DNA of 34,864 nt from contig CAIWHP010000037.1 of NCBI GenBank assembly GCA_903912445.1, positions 1 to 34,864 on the forward strand. Direction: 5' to 3'. How positions within the stretch are numbered: the first letter of the stretch is position 1; every line of letters begins with the position of its first letter. Position numbers and translations under genes: made by a program. This DNA comes from an uncultured Lentisphaerota bacterium. Its GTDB lineage: Bacteria > Verrucomicrobiota > Kiritimatiellia > CAIQIC01. This document shows, piece after piece, positions 14,592-23,442 of this stretch. The notes beneath the pieces are model-generated. The model made no database searches. It worked only from the letters and a program-made list of their open reading frames with translations, and had not been told where the DNA came from.

Positions 14592-15529
14592 AGCCGGCCA
14601 TGCATGTACCCGTGATGCTGGAGGAGGCGCTGGACGCGCTGCAGGTGCGGGCCGCCGGGCGGTACGTGGATGGCACCGCGGGCGGTGGCGGGCATGCGGC
14701 CGCGATCGCGGAACGCCTCGGGCCGGACGGCCGGCTGCTCGCGCTGGATCGCGATGTGGAAGCGGTCGCCCGGGTGAAGCTTCGTTTGGCACCGTGGAGC
14801 AACCAAGTGCACGTGGAACACGCCAATTATTCCGAGCTGGAAAGCACCACCCGTCGCGCCGGCCTGGCGCCCGTGGATGGCATCCTGCTCGATCTCGGCA
14901 TGTCGTCGTTCCAGCTGGAGCCGCAGCGCGGCTTCAGTTTCTCCAACGATGCGGCGCTGGACATGCGGATGGACCAGACCCAGCCCACGACCGCGGCGGA
15001 CCTCGTGCAGCAGCTCGACGAGACCGCGCTGGCCGCCGTGATCTGGCGGCTCGGCGAGGAGCCGGCGTCGCGCCGCATCGCGCGCGCCATCGTCGCGGAG
15101 CGCGCACAGGCGCCCATCACGACCACGGGCCGGCTGGCCGCGGTGGTCGAGCGGGCGGTGGGCGGGCGGCACGGGAAGCTCCATCCGGCGACGCGCGTCT
15201 TCCAGGCGCTGCGCATCGCGGTGAACGAGGAGCTGGACCATTTGACGGCAGGCCTGGAAGCGGCCCTGCGCCTGTTGGCGCCGGGCGGACGGCTGGTGGT
15301 GATCTCGTTCCACAGCCTCGAGGACCGGATCGTCAAGCATACGCTGCTGGCGCACGCGGGCCGCTGGGAAAACCTGGCCGCGGGCGGGCGCCGCTGGGCG
15401 GGCACGCCGCCGGCCGTGCGGCTGGTGACGCGCCGGCCGCTCGCGCCCACGCCGGAAGAATGTGAACGCAATCCCCGCGCGCGCTCGGCGAAGCTGCGCG
15501 CGGCGGAACGGACGGAAGCACCATCATAA
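14588..15529 (+). CDS. rsmH: 16S rRNA (cytosine(1402)-N(4))-methyltransferase
   Basis: This 313-residue SAM-dependent enzyme methylates N4 of C1402 in 16S rRNA at the ribosomal P site. Characteristic motifs are HVPVMLEEAL at the start, YVDGTAGGGGHAAAI (SAM loop), LDLGMSSFQLEPQRGFSFSN, and GGRLVVISFHSLEDRIVK near residue 235. The C-terminal VTRRPLAPTPEE is also typical. The GTG at 14588 overlaps the previous stop (GTGA); an ATG at 14600 preceded by GGTGA eight bases away would shorten the protein by four residues and is nearly as likely. The stop TAA overlaps the next ATG by one base. Confidence 0.95.
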   Translation: MKPAMHVPVMLEEALDALQVRAAGRYVDGTAGGGGHAAAIAERLGPDGRLLALDRDVEAVARVKLRLAPWSNQVHVEHANYSELESTTRRAGLAPVDGILLDLGMSSFQLEPQRGFSFSNDAALDMRMDQTQPTTAADLVQQLDETALAAVIWRLGEEPASRRIARAIVAERAQAPITTTGRLAAVVERAVGGRHGKLHPATRVFQALRIAVNEELDHLTAGLEAALRLLAPGGRLVVISFHSLEDRIVKHTLLAHAGRWENLAAGGRRWAGTPPAVRLVTRRPLAPTPEECERNPRARSAKLRAAERTEAPS

Positions 15530-15915
15530 TGAAGACACGCAGGAATCGGAAAAAGTTCAGCCGCGAAGCCGCCATCCCGTCGCCATTTTTCCTGGCGCTT
15601 GGCCTCGGCATGTTCATCTTTTTCGGGTACATCTGGCTGGACCAGCGCTGCGAGGCGCTGGGCCGCCGCCTCTCGCAGCTCGAGATCCAGAAGGTCGAGC
15701 TGCAGCGCCAGGTCAAGCAGGAGCGGTCCCGCTGGGAAAGCGCGAAGTCGCTCGAGCAGGTCGAGCGCCTTTTGCAGCGGCACCACGTGGTCATGACCTG
15801 GCCCGACGAGCGGAACATCGTTCGGATCCGGCGCGCGGCCGATGAGCCGTCCGCCGCGGAGGCCGCTCCGGTGCGCCACCAGTACGCGCGCGCCGGCGGC
15901 ATCGCCCATGACTGA
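15529..15915 (+). CDS. ftsL: FtsL-like division protein (single helix plus coiled coil)
   Basis: This 128-residue bitopic protein occupies the canonical ftsL position between rsmH and the transpeptidase gene. It has a short basic cytoplasmic N-terminus (KTRRNRKKF), one transmembrane helix (about residues 19-38) and a heptad-like segment LSQLEIQKVELQRQVKQE continuing to about residue 85. This is the layout of FtsL/FtsB septum proteins, which bridge FtsQ, FtsB and the FtsWI synthase. Sequence identity in this family is always low, so the call rests on topology, length and synteny. Start overlaps the rsmH stop (TAATG); the end overlaps the next gene by eight bases. Confidence 0.75.
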   Translation: MKTRRNRKKFSREAAIPSPFFLALGLGMFIFFGYIWLDQRCEALGRRLSQLEIQKVELQRQVKQERSRWESAKSLEQVERLLQRHHVVMTWPDERNIVRIRRAADEPSAAEAAPVRHQYARAGGIAHD

Positions 15916-17644
15916 ACGGACGACAACCTGGCGGATGGTGGTGGCCCTGATCGTCGTGCTCGCGCTGTGGATGGTGCTGGCCGCGCGCCTGGTCTACCTG
16001 CACGCCTTTCCTTCGCCCAAGCTCGTCGCCGACAGCCAGGGCGGGCACCAGATCAAGCGCGAGCTGCCCGTCTCGCGCGGCCGCATCCTCGATGTGCACG
16101 GCAGCATCCTGGCGCTCGACCTGCCGATGAAGAACGTGGTGGCCGATCCCACGCTGACGACCAACGACCAGCAAAAGTACTCCGTGGCCATGCAGCTGGC
16201 GCAGACGCTGAAGCTCGACCCGGCGCTGATCCTGTGGCGGCTCGAGCGCCCGCACAGCCGCTACCAGATCATCCAGAAATTCGTCGCCGTCGAGACCGCG
16301 ACCAACCTCGCCGGGATGAAGCTGCCCGGCGTGTTCTTCGAGGACTCGAGCACGCGCCGCTATCCCCACGGCGCGCTCGCCTGCCACATCATCGGGTTCG
16401 CGAACCTCGAAGGCGTCGGCGGCGCGGGCATCGAGCAGCGCCTGAACGATCTGCTCAAGGGCCGCCCCGGCCTGCGCATCGGCGAGCAGGACGGCAAGCG
16501 CCGCGAGCTCTATAACCGGCGCGGCACCGAGATCGATCCCCAGGATGGCGCCGATGTGCACCTGACGCTGGACCTGAACGTCCAGTACCTCGTCGAGCGC
16601 GCGCTCGGCGAGGCGATGCGCGTCCATCAGGCCAAGCGGATCTGGTGCCTGGTCGAGCGCGTCCGCACCGGGGAAATCCTGGCCATGGCGTCGCTGCCGA
16701 ACTACGACCCGAACGCCTACCGCACCGCGGACACCAACGCGATGAAGAACCTCGTCATCAGCCACACCTATGAGCCCGGCTCGACCTTCAAGCTCGCGAC
16801 CGTCGCCGCCGCGCTCAACGAGGGCACGGTCACGTCCGACCAGGTCTTCGATTGCGAGAACGGCAAGTGGCTGTATCAAAAAAGAATCCTGCACGACTAT
16901 CATCCGGCCGGACGCCTGAGCGTCGCCGACATCATCAAAAAATCCAGCAACATCGGCGCGGCGAAGATCGCCCTGACGCTGGGCGAGGAACGCCTGGAAA
17001 GCTATCTCCGGGCCTTCGGCTTCGGCCACCGCACGGGGTTCGACCTGCCCGGCGAGGAAGGCGGGATCCTCGCGCCGCGCGAACGCTGGACCGCCTTGAG
17101 CATCTCGCGCATCCCGATGGGGCACGAGGTGGCCGTCACCGCGCTGCAGCTGCTCAACGCCTTGTGCTGCATCGCCAACGACGGCCACCTGATGCGGCCC
17201 TATGTCATCGCCCGCGTCGAGGATGCGAAGGGCCGCCTGCTGCGCCGCGGCGAACCCGTCGAGGTCGGGCAGCCGATCAGCGAGGACACCGCGCGGCTGA
17301 TGCAGCAGCTGCTCGTCCGCGCGACCGAACCGGGCGGCACGGCGACCAAGGCGTGCGTGTCCGGCTACACGGTCGCCGGCAAGACCGGCACCGCCGTCAA
17401 GTTCGTCAACGGCACCTACGACTCGCGCTACAACGTCGCCTCGTTCGCCGGCTTCCTGCCCGCGGAGCGGCCGGAGATCGGCATCATGGTGATCGTGGAC
17501 GAGCCCCAGCCGCTGCACACCGGCGGGCTCATCGCCGCGCCCGTCTTCAGCCAGATCGCTTCCAATGTCGTCCGCTGTTTGCAAATTCCGTCGTCCGCCA
17601 CGCTGCTCGCCGGCGCGGCGGGCTCCACCGGAGGTGTGCCATGA
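15908..17644 (+). CDS. ftsI: Penicillin-binding protein, division transpeptidase (FtsI/PBP2 class B)
   Basis: This 578-residue class B PBP cross-links septal peptidoglycan in the periplasm. One N-terminal transmembrane helix lies at about residues 10-30 and the PBP dimer domain (VSRGRILDVHGSILALD) at 56-71. The transpeptidase domain shows all three active-site motifs: STFK (Ser292 to Lys295), SSN (346-348) and KTG (492-494). The C-terminus is short, with no PASTA repeats, so it is the FtsI rather than SpoVD form. The ATG at 15908 is within the last codons of ftsL (8-base overlap) and the stop overlaps murE in an ATGA, giving tight translational coupling. Synteny after ftsL and before murE supports the division role over elongation. 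Confidence 0.93.
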   Translation: MTERTTTWRMVVALIVVLALWMVLAARLVYLHAFPSPKLVADSQGGHQIKRELPVSRGRILDVHGSILALDLPMKNVVADPTLTTNDQQKYSVAMQLAQTLKLDPALILWRLERPHSRYQIIQKFVAVETATNLAGMKLPGVFFEDSSTRRYPHGALACHIIGFANLEGVGGAGIEQRLNDLLKGRPGLRIGEQDGKRRELYNRRGTEIDPQDGADVHLTLDLNVQYLVERALGEAMRVHQAKRIWCLVERVRTGEILAMASLPNYDPNAYRTADTNAMKNLVISHTYEPGSTFKLATVAAALNEGTVTSDQVFDCENGKWLYQKRILHDYHPAGRLSVADIIKKSSNIGAAKIALTLGEERLESYLRAFGFGHRTGFDLPGEEGGILAPRERWTALSISRIPMGHEVAVTALQLLNALCCIANDGHLMRPYVIARVEDAKGRLLRRGEPVEVGQPISEDTARLMQQLLVRATEPGGTATKACVSGYTVAGKTGTAVKFVNGTYDSRYNVASFAGFLPAERPEIGIMVIVDEPQPLHTGGLIAAPVFSQIASNVVRCLQIPSSATLLAGAAGSTGGVP

Positions 17645-19137
17645 TCCTCGGTCAACTATGCGCGGAAACGCTCAAGCTCGAATACATCAGCCGTATCATC
17701 CAGCCGCTGACCGTCACCGGTCCGCAGCATATGGACATCCGTGGCCTCGCCTATGACTCGCGCCACGTCCAGCCCGGCTTCCTGTTCGTCGCGCTGCGCG
17801 GCCTGCACCAGAACGGCGCGCAGTACGTGGACGAGGCCATCCGCCGCGGGGCCGTCGCCATCCTCGCCGAGACCAACGGCTGGACGCGCCGCGACATCGC
17901 GCACATCCGCGTCGAGGATGCGCGCCGCGCCATGGCCGAGATCGCCTGTGCGTTCTACAACCACCCCGCGCGCCACCTCCAGCTGATCGGCATCACCGGC
18001 ACCAACGGCAAGTCCACCACCAGCTTCATGTGCCGCGACATGCTGCAGGCCGCCGGCCGCCCCGCCGGCCTGCTCGGCACGATCCGCTACGAGATCGGCG
18101 AGCGCCAGATCCCCGCCAGCCGGACCACGCCCGAGGCGCCGGACATCCAGCGGATGCTCGACGAGATGGTCCGCGCCGGCTGCCGCAGCGCCGTCATGGA
18201 GGTCAGCTCGCACGGCCTCGACCAGAAGCGCACGTGGGGCATCGACTTCGACGTCGGCGTGTTCACCAACCTCACGCAGGACCACCTCGACTATCATAAG
18301 ACGATGGAGGCCTATTTCGCCGCCAAGACGCTGCTCTTCCGCGCGCTGGGCCAGGCCGAGAAGCAGGCCACGGCGTGCATCAACCTCGACGACCCGTGGG
18401 GCCAGCAGCTCGCCTACACCGGCGGCCTGACCGCGCAGGTACTCAGCTTCGGCACGCATCCCGGCGCCGCCGTGCGCGCCGACGATGTCGTCGTCGATGG
18501 CGAGGGCTGCGCCTTCAACCTCACCTCGCCCTGGGGGAGCGCGCCCGCCCATCTGAGCCTGCTCGGCCGGCACAACGTTTCCAACGCGCTCGCCGCCCTC
18601 GCCGCATGCGGCGCGCTCGGCGTCCCGCTCAAGACCATGCTCGGCGTCCTCGCCGCCATGCCGCCCGTCCCCGGCCGCCTCGAGCCCGTGCCCAACAAGC
18701 GCGGCCTGACCATCTTTGTGGATTACGCCCACACCGACGATGCGCTTTCCAACGTCCTGCGCACGCTGCGCGAGCTCACGCGCGGCCGGCTCATCACCGT
18801 CTTCGGCTGCGGCGGCAACCGCGACAAGACCAAGCGCCCGAAGATGGGCGCCGTCGTCGCGCGCCTCTCGGATTACGCCGTCGTCACCAGCGACAACCCG
18901 CGCAACGAGGACCCGGCCGAGGTGATCGCGCAGGTCGTCGCCGGGTTTGGCGCCAGCAAAAATTTGGAAACGGAGGTGGACCGCGAAAAGGCCATCGGCA
19001 AGGCGCTCGCCCTGGCCCGCCCCGGCGATGTCGTCCTCATCGCCGGCAAGGGGCACGAGAATTACCAGGAGTTCGTCAACACCATCGTCCCGTTCGACGA
19101 CCGCGAAGTGGTCGCGCGCCTGCTGAAAAAGACCTGA
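17641..19137 (+). CDS. murE: UDP-MurNAc-tripeptide synthetase
   Basis: This 498-residue cytoplasmic Mur ligase adds the third amino acid to UDP-MurNAc-L-Ala-D-Glu. The order is an N-terminal UDP-binding domain (GLAYDSRHVQPGFLFVALRG), the ATP loop GITGTNGKSTT (about residues 118-128), MEVSSHGLDQKR, TNLTQDHLDYH, and the C-terminal domain. That domain carries SDNPRNEDP, the DNPR motif known to mark meso-diaminopimelate specificity. The peptidoglycan is therefore predicted to be DAP-type. The ATG at 17641 overlaps the ftsI stop by four bases and has GGAGGTG six bases upstream. A 144-bp gap with a paired-palindrome repeat separates it from murF. Confidence 0.96.
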   Translation: MILGQLCAETLKLEYISRIIQPLTVTGPQHMDIRGLAYDSRHVQPGFLFVALRGLHQNGAQYVDEAIRRGAVAILAETNGWTRRDIAHIRVEDARRAMAEIACAFYNHPARHLQLIGITGTNGKSTTSFMCRDMLQAAGRPAGLLGTIRYEIGERQIPASRTTPEAPDIQRMLDEMVRAGCRSAVMEVSSHGLDQKRTWGIDFDVGVFTNLTQDHLDYHKTMEAYFAAKTLLFRALGQAEKQATACINLDDPWGQQLAYTGGLTAQVLSFGTHPGAAVRADDVVVDGEGCAFNLTSPWGSAPAHLSLLGRHNVSNALAALAACGALGVPLKTMLGVLAAMPPVPGRLEPVPNKRGLTIFVDYAHTDDALSNVLRTLRELTRGRLITVFGCGGNRDKTKRPKMGAVVARLSDYAVVTSDNPRNEDPAEVIAQVVAGFGASKNLETEVDREKAIGKALALARPGDVVLIAGKGHENYQEFVNTIVPFDDREVVARLLKKT

Positions 19138-19201
19138 TGTACCAGACCTTCAACAACGGAACCGTCCTGTTTCCCGCCCCGTGGCAAAGCCGGCGCTGAC
19201 C

Positions 19202-19252
19202 TTTTCCAGCCCGTGGAAAATCCGCCCTTCCCGCTTTCCAATCCTTGGGAAA
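19202..19252 (+). repeat. Paired-palindrome repeat, copy B (between murE and murF)
   Basis: TTTTCCAGCCCGTGGAAAA (19202-19220) is followed, centre to centre about 32 bp on, by TTTCCAATCCTTGGGAAA (19235-19252). The second palindrome is followed by CTGCGTACAAC, where TACAAC (19258-19263) could serve as a -10 box 24 bases before the murF ATG. It interrupts an otherwise overlapping operon, so it may carry a murF promoter or a regulatory site. Confidence 0.7.
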
Positions 19253-19281
19253 CTGCGTACAACTCCGCCGGAAAACAAACC

Positions 19282-20658
19282 ATGCCCCATTTTGCTCCAA
19301 CCGATCTCGCCCGCTGGTCCGCCGGCACGTGGCAGCACGCGCCCGCCGCCGTGACCGGCGCCTCGCTGAACACGCAGACGCTCCGGCCCGGCGACCTGTT
19401 CTTCGCCCTGCCGGGCGCCAAGGCCGACGGCCACGACTATGTTGCCGCCGCCCTCGCGCGCGGCGCCGCGGGCGCCGTCGTCCTGCGCAAGTTCGCCAAG
19501 AAAAATCCGACGCTGCCGCTGCTCGTCGTCGGCGAGCCTGCGGCCGCGCTCCGCGCCATCGCCGCCGGCTATCGCGACACGCTCCCGGCGACGTTCATCG
19601 CCATCACCGGCAGCGTCGGCAAGACCACGGTCAAGGAGATGGCCGCCGACCTGCTCGCGACGGTCGGCACCACGGCGCGGACGCACGGCAATTTCAACAA
19701 CAACCTCGGCCTGCCGCTGAGCCTGCTCGCGATGGAGCCGGACGCGCGGTTCGGCGTCTTCGAGCTGGGCATGAACCACCCCGGCGAGCTCGCGCCGCTC
19801 TGCCAGCTGCTGCGGCCGAGTATCGGCATCGTCACGATGGTCGGTCCGGTGCATTTCGAATTTTTCGATTCGGTCCAGGCGATCGCCGAGGAGAAGGCGG
19901 AGGTGCTGCGCTGCCTGCCGAAGGACGGGCTCGCCGTGCTCGACGCCGAGGGCGACTGGTTCGACCTGCTCCGCGCGGCGACGCCGTGCCGGCTGGTCAC
20001 GACGGCGCTGGGCGCCGCGGCCGATTACACCGCGCAGCTGGCGCCGGAGTTGATCGGGGCGTTCACGGTGACCGAGCGCGCGACCGGCGATGTGAGCGCG
20101 CTGCAAAATGCCGTGCCCGGCGCGCACAACATCCGCAACGCGTTGCTCGCGGTGGCGGCGGCGCGCGCGCAGGCTGCGTCATGGGAAAAAATTCGCGCCG
20201 CGCTCGCCGCGTTTCAGCCGGTCGGGCTGCGCTGGCAGCGCAGCGAGTGGCGGGGCGCGGCGCTCGTCAACGACGCCTACAACGCCAGCCCGCCGAGCAT
20301 GGCGGCGGCGCTGCGGACGTTCATGGAAATGCCGGCCGCCGGCCGGCGCTGGGTCGTGCTCGGCGGCATGCTCGAGCTGGGCGCCGCGGCGGAGGACCTG
20401 CACGGCGAGCTGGGCCGGGTCGTCGCGGGGCTGCCGGATATTCATTTGGTCACCGTCGGCGAGCTCGGCGCGTGGATTGCCGCGGGCGCGTTCGAGGCCG
20501 GGCTGGCCGGGGAGCGGATCGAGATCTGCGAGAACTGCGCGGCGGCGGCGGCGGTGTTGCGCGCGCGCCTGCAGGCCGGCGATGCCGTGCTGCTGAAGGC
20601 CTCGCGCGGCGAGAAGCTGGAACGGGTAGTGGCAGCTTTGACGAAGGATTTGCCATAG
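19282..20658 (+). CDS. murF: UDP-MurNAc-tripeptide-D-alanyl-D-alanine ligase
   Basis: This 458-residue cytoplasmic ligase attaches D-Ala-D-Ala to complete the UDP-MurNAc-pentapeptide. Visible motifs are LRPGDLFFALPGAKADGHDYV in the N-terminal domain, the ATP loop ITGSVGKTTVKEM (about residues 109-121), THGNFNNNLGLPLSLL, ELGMNHPGEL, and VNDAYNASPPSMAAAL in the C-terminal part. Length matches MurF. The ATG at 19282 was chosen because conserved sequence begins soon after it; a longer reading would start inside the palindromic repeat. Ribosome site is weak. mraY follows 66 bases later. Confidence 0.95.
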   Translation: MPHFAPTDLARWSAGTWQHAPAAVTGASLNTQTLRPGDLFFALPGAKADGHDYVAAALARGAAGAVVLRKFAKKNPTLPLLVVGEPAAALRAIAAGYRDTLPATFIAITGSVGKTTVKEMAADLLATVGTTARTHGNFNNNLGLPLSLLAMEPDARFGVFELGMNHPGELAPLCQLLRPSIGIVTMVGPVHFEFFDSVQAIAEEKAEVLRCLPKDGLAVLDAEGDWFDLLRAATPCRLVTTALGAAADYTAQLAPELIGAFTVTERATGDVSALQNAVPGAHNIRNALLAVAAARAQAASWEKIRAALAAFQPVGLRWQRSEWRGAALVNDAYNASPPSMAAALRTFMEMPAAGRRWVVLGGMLELGAAAEDLHGELGRVVAGLPDIHLVTVGELGAWIAAGAFEAGLAGERIEICENCAAAAAVLRARLQAGDAVLLKASRGEKLERVVAALTKDLP

Positions 20659-20724
20659 GCGTCGCGCCGGCTCCGCCTGTGGGCGGGGTGGGGCGCGCTG
20701 CCAACGAAGCATTTTGAGGGCGCT

Positions 20725-21861
20725 ATGTTTTATTATCTGCATCTGTTGACCGAGTGGTTCACGCCGCTGCGGCTGTTCCGGTACATCACGTTCCGCGCGT
20801 TCCTGGGCGCGGCGACGGCCTTCCTGATCGTGCTGGTGCTCGCGCCGCTGGTGCTCCGCGGGCTGCGCAAGCTGCACTTCGCCGAGCAGAGTCGCGAGAT
20901 GGACGTGGACCAGCTCAAGGAATTTTTCCGCTCGAAGAAGGGCACGCCGACCATGGGAGGCGTGCTGATCATCTTCGCCACGGTGGGCGCCGCGCTGCTC
21001 TGGGCCGTGCCGACCAACGGCTATGTGCTGTTGACGCTGGGTACGATGCTGTTCATGGGCCTGCTTGGCTTCTGGGATGACTATTTGAAGGTCTCCCGGC
21101 GGAACACCAAGGGCGTCCGCGCGCGGCACAAGTTCTTCTGGCAGACGGTCTGGGTCGCGGTCGTGCTGGCGATCCTGCTGGCGTGGCCGGAAACCCGCCA
21201 GCTGGTCCGCACGCTGTTCGTGCCGTTCTGCAAGGGGCCGGTGATCGCCGACATGGGCGTGGCGGTCTCCTTCGTGTTCCTCTGGCTGGTGGTCGTGGGC
21301 GCGACGAACGCGGTGAACCTCACCGACGGCCTCGACGGCCTCGCGATCGGTTGCAGCAACTCGGCGGCGGTCGCCTACCTCGTCATGTCCTACGTGGCCG
21401 GGCACGCGGTCTTCGCCAGCTACCTCCAGGTGCCGCACCTGCCGGGTGTCGGCGAGCTCACGGTGCTGTGCGCGTGCCTGCTCGGCGCGGGGCTGGGCTT
21501 CCTCTGGTACAACTGCTACCCCGCGCAGGTGTTCATGGGCGACACCGGCAGCCTCGCCATCGGCGGCTTTATCGGCATGATCGCCGTGCTGATCAAGCAG
21601 GAGGTCGCGCTGGTCATCGTCGGCGGCGTGTTCGTCATCGAGGCGCTCAGCGTGGTGCTGCAGGTGGCGAGCTTCAAGCTGACCGGGCGGCGGATCTTCT
21701 ATTGCTCGCCGCTGCACCATCATTTTCAGTTCAAGGAGCGCCTCGCCGCGCAGGCCGAGGGCCGCCCCGAGCGGATGATGGAGACGAAGATCACCGTCCG
21801 GCTGTGCATCCTCTCGGTCATCTTCGCGCTGATCGGCGTGGCGATGCTGAAGATCCGCTGA
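20725..21861 (+). CDS. mraY: Phospho-MurNAc-pentapeptide transferase
   Basis: This 378-residue polytopic inner-membrane enzyme transfers phospho-MurNAc-pentapeptide to undecaprenyl phosphate, making lipid I. About ten hydrophobic helices are present. Catalytic motifs are GTPTMGG, the aspartate pair in GFWDDYLK, NAVNLTDGLDGLAIG, VFMGDTGSLAIGG and the histidine cluster SPLHHHFQ. The start ATG is preceded by GAGGG at six bases. It lies in the standard murF-mraY-murD order; the downstream 155 bp carry short direct repeats before murD. Confidence 0.97.
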   Translation: MFYYLHLLTEWFTPLRLFRYITFRAFLGAATAFLIVLVLAPLVLRGLRKLHFAEQSREMDVDQLKEFFRSKKGTPTMGGVLIIFATVGAALLWAVPTNGYVLLTLGTMLFMGLLGFWDDYLKVSRRNTKGVRARHKFFWQTVWVAVVLAILLAWPETRQLVRTLFVPFCKGPVIADMGVAVSFVFLWLVVVGATNAVNLTDGLDGLAIGCSNSAAVAYLVMSYVAGHAVFASYLQVPHLPGVGELTVLCACLLGAGLGFLWYNCYPAQVFMGDTGSLAIGGFIGMIAVLIKQEVALVIVGGVFVIEALSVVLQVASFKLTGRRIFYCSPLHHHFQFKERLAAQAEGRPERMMETKITVRLCILSVIFALIGVAMLKIR

Positions 21862-21868
21862 GGCAGAG

Positions 21869-21920
21869 ATGGTGAATGGATGATGGTGAATGGCGCATGG
21901 TGAATGGTTGATGGTAAAGG
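21869..21920 (+). repeat. Short direct repeats (ATGGTGAATGG) downstream of mraY, with an inverted copy in murD
   Basis: The motif ATGGTGAATGG occurs three times in a row in degenerate form at 21869-21920. A reverse-complement relative (GTTCACCATCCGCCATC) lies at about 22062-22079, inside the first codons of murD, so the intervening DNA could fold back. This looks like a decayed minisatellite of the kind that spreads in intergenic regions. Confidence 0.6.
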
Positions 21921-22016
21921 AGCGGAACGGATACAGATTTCCACAGGAAAACAGGCACGCCCCTTGCCGGCTTGTCCGGCAGGAGTGAGCGCGCTTAGCT
22001 TGACAGGGATATTTTC

Positions 22017-23429
22017 ATGAATACGCCAGCGTCAATTCCGCCTGCTCCCTCTTCCGTCGGCCGTTCACCATCCGCCATCCCCCATGGCTTCCGTCAGGCT
22101 TTGGTCTGCGGTTTGGGCACGAGCGGCGAGGCGGCCGCGCTGCTCCTGCGCAGCGAGGGGACCGCGGTGGTGGCGATCGACCGCGGCGACACGCCGGAGC
22201 TGCAGACCCGCGCCGCCGCACTCAAGGCCGCAGGCGTGTGCGTGCAGTTTGGCCTGGCCGATGTGCCCGCCGGCGACTTTGATGTCGCCGTGATGAGCCC
22301 GAGCATCCCGCTGCATGCGCCGTGGGCGCGCGCGCTGCAGCAGCGCGGCATTCCGCTGCTGGCGGAATTGGAGTTCGGCTGGAGCCGGTTTCGCGGCCGG
22401 ACCCTGGCGGTCACCGGCTCCAACGGCAAGAGCACCTGCGTCAAGTGGCTCGCGGAAGCGTTGCAGGCGGCGGGCCTGCGGGCGGCGCCGGCGGGCAACT
22501 ATGGTCCGCCCGCCGCGCGCGTCGTGCGCGCGCAGCCGGACCTCGACTGGCTCGTCCTCGAGGTCAGCACGTTCCAGCTCGAGACCTGCCGGGCGTTCCG
22601 GCCCGACATCGGCATCCTGCTGAACATCTTCCCGAACCATCTCGACCGGCACGGCGAGATGGCGACCTACGCGGCCCTCAAGGCGCGCCTCTTCGCCAAC
22701 ACGCAGCGCGCGGATTGCTGCCTCGTGCCGCCGCCGCTGCTGGAGTCCGTCCGCCGCCAGTCCGGCGGCGCGGGGCGGTGGGAGACGTTCGGCCTCGACG
22801 CGGCCGCCACCTGGCAGTACCGCGAGGGCCGCATCTGGCACGCCGGGCAGGCGGTCGCCGACCTGCGCGGCACCCGCTTCGACAATCCCATTTTGGGCCA
22901 GGCCGGCGCCGCGGTCGTGGCGGCGCTGAGCGCGGCCGGGCCGGGCCCCGGCGCGGCGGAGCAGGCCGCGCGCGCCTTTGAGCCATTGCCGCACCGCATG
23001 CAGCCCGTCGCCGAACGGGGCGGCGTGCATTTCGTCAATGATTCCAAGGCGACGAACCTGACGGCGCTCGCCGCGGCGCTCACGATGACGGGCGGCCGCG
23101 TGCGGCTGATCGCCGGCGGATTGCTCAAGGAAAAGGACCTGGGCAGCGTAAAAGATTTGCTGGCGCAAAAAGTGGAAACTGTCTATCTTATCGGGCGCGC
23201 TGCGCCGGCCATGGCCGAGGCTTGGTCGGGCGTTGTGCCGTGCCGGTCCTGTGGCACGTTGCCGGTCGCCGTGGAACAGGCGGCGGCCGACGCGCGGGAG
23301 GGTGAGACGGTGTTGCTTTCGCCAGCCTGTGCGAGCTTCGACCAGTTCACTAGTTTCGAAGAGCGCGGCAACCTGTTCGCCGAGTTGGTGGCCGCGCTGG
23401 GAAAAAATGGAATCGGCAAGAAAATATAA
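22017..23429 (+). CDS. murD: UDP-MurNAc-L-alanine D-glutamate ligase
   Basis: This 470-residue cytoplasmic Mur ligase adds D-glutamate to UDP-MurNAc-L-Ala. The N-terminal Rossmann-like domain starts at ALVCGLGTSGEAAALLL (about residue 28). The ATP loop is VTGSNGKSTCVKWL, followed by LEVSTFQLE, LNIFPNHLDRHG, VNDSKATNLTAL and the C-terminal LLSPACASFDQF. All are MurD hallmarks. The first 27 residues (Pro/Ser-rich, partly encoded by a repeat related to those at 21869-21920) are unusual and may be a recent extension. The ATG at 22017 has AGGGAT eight bases upstream, which supports this start. A LysM gene follows after 13 bases. Confidence 0.94.
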   Translation: MNTPASIPPAPSSVGRSPSAIPHGFRQALVCGLGTSGEAAALLLRSEGTAVVAIDRGDTPELQTRAAALKAAGVCVQFGLADVPAGDFDVAVMSPSIPLHAPWARALQQRGIPLLAELEFGWSRFRGRTLAVTGSNGKSTCVKWLAEALQAAGLRAAPAGNYGPPAARVVRAQPDLDWLVLEVSTFQLETCRAFRPDIGILLNIFPNHLDRHGEMATYAALKARLFANTQRADCCLVPPPLLESVRRQSGGAGRWETFGLDAAATWQYREGRIWHAGQAVADLRGTRFDNPILGQAGAAVVAALSAAGPGPGAAEQAARAFEPLPHRMQPVAERGGVHFVNDSKATNLTALAAALTMTGGRVRLIAGGLLKEKDLGSVKDLLAQKVETVYLIGRAAPAMAEAWSGVVPCRSCGTLPVAVEQAAADAREGETVLLSPACASFDQFTSFEERGNLFAELVAALGKNGIGKKI

Positions 23430-23442
23430 AGAGGAGTGAGTC

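Noticed and set aside
21869-21920. CRISPR-like array after mraY
   Set aside because: The repeated unit is 11 bases, degenerate and without regular unique spacers; it is a minisatellite-like repeat.
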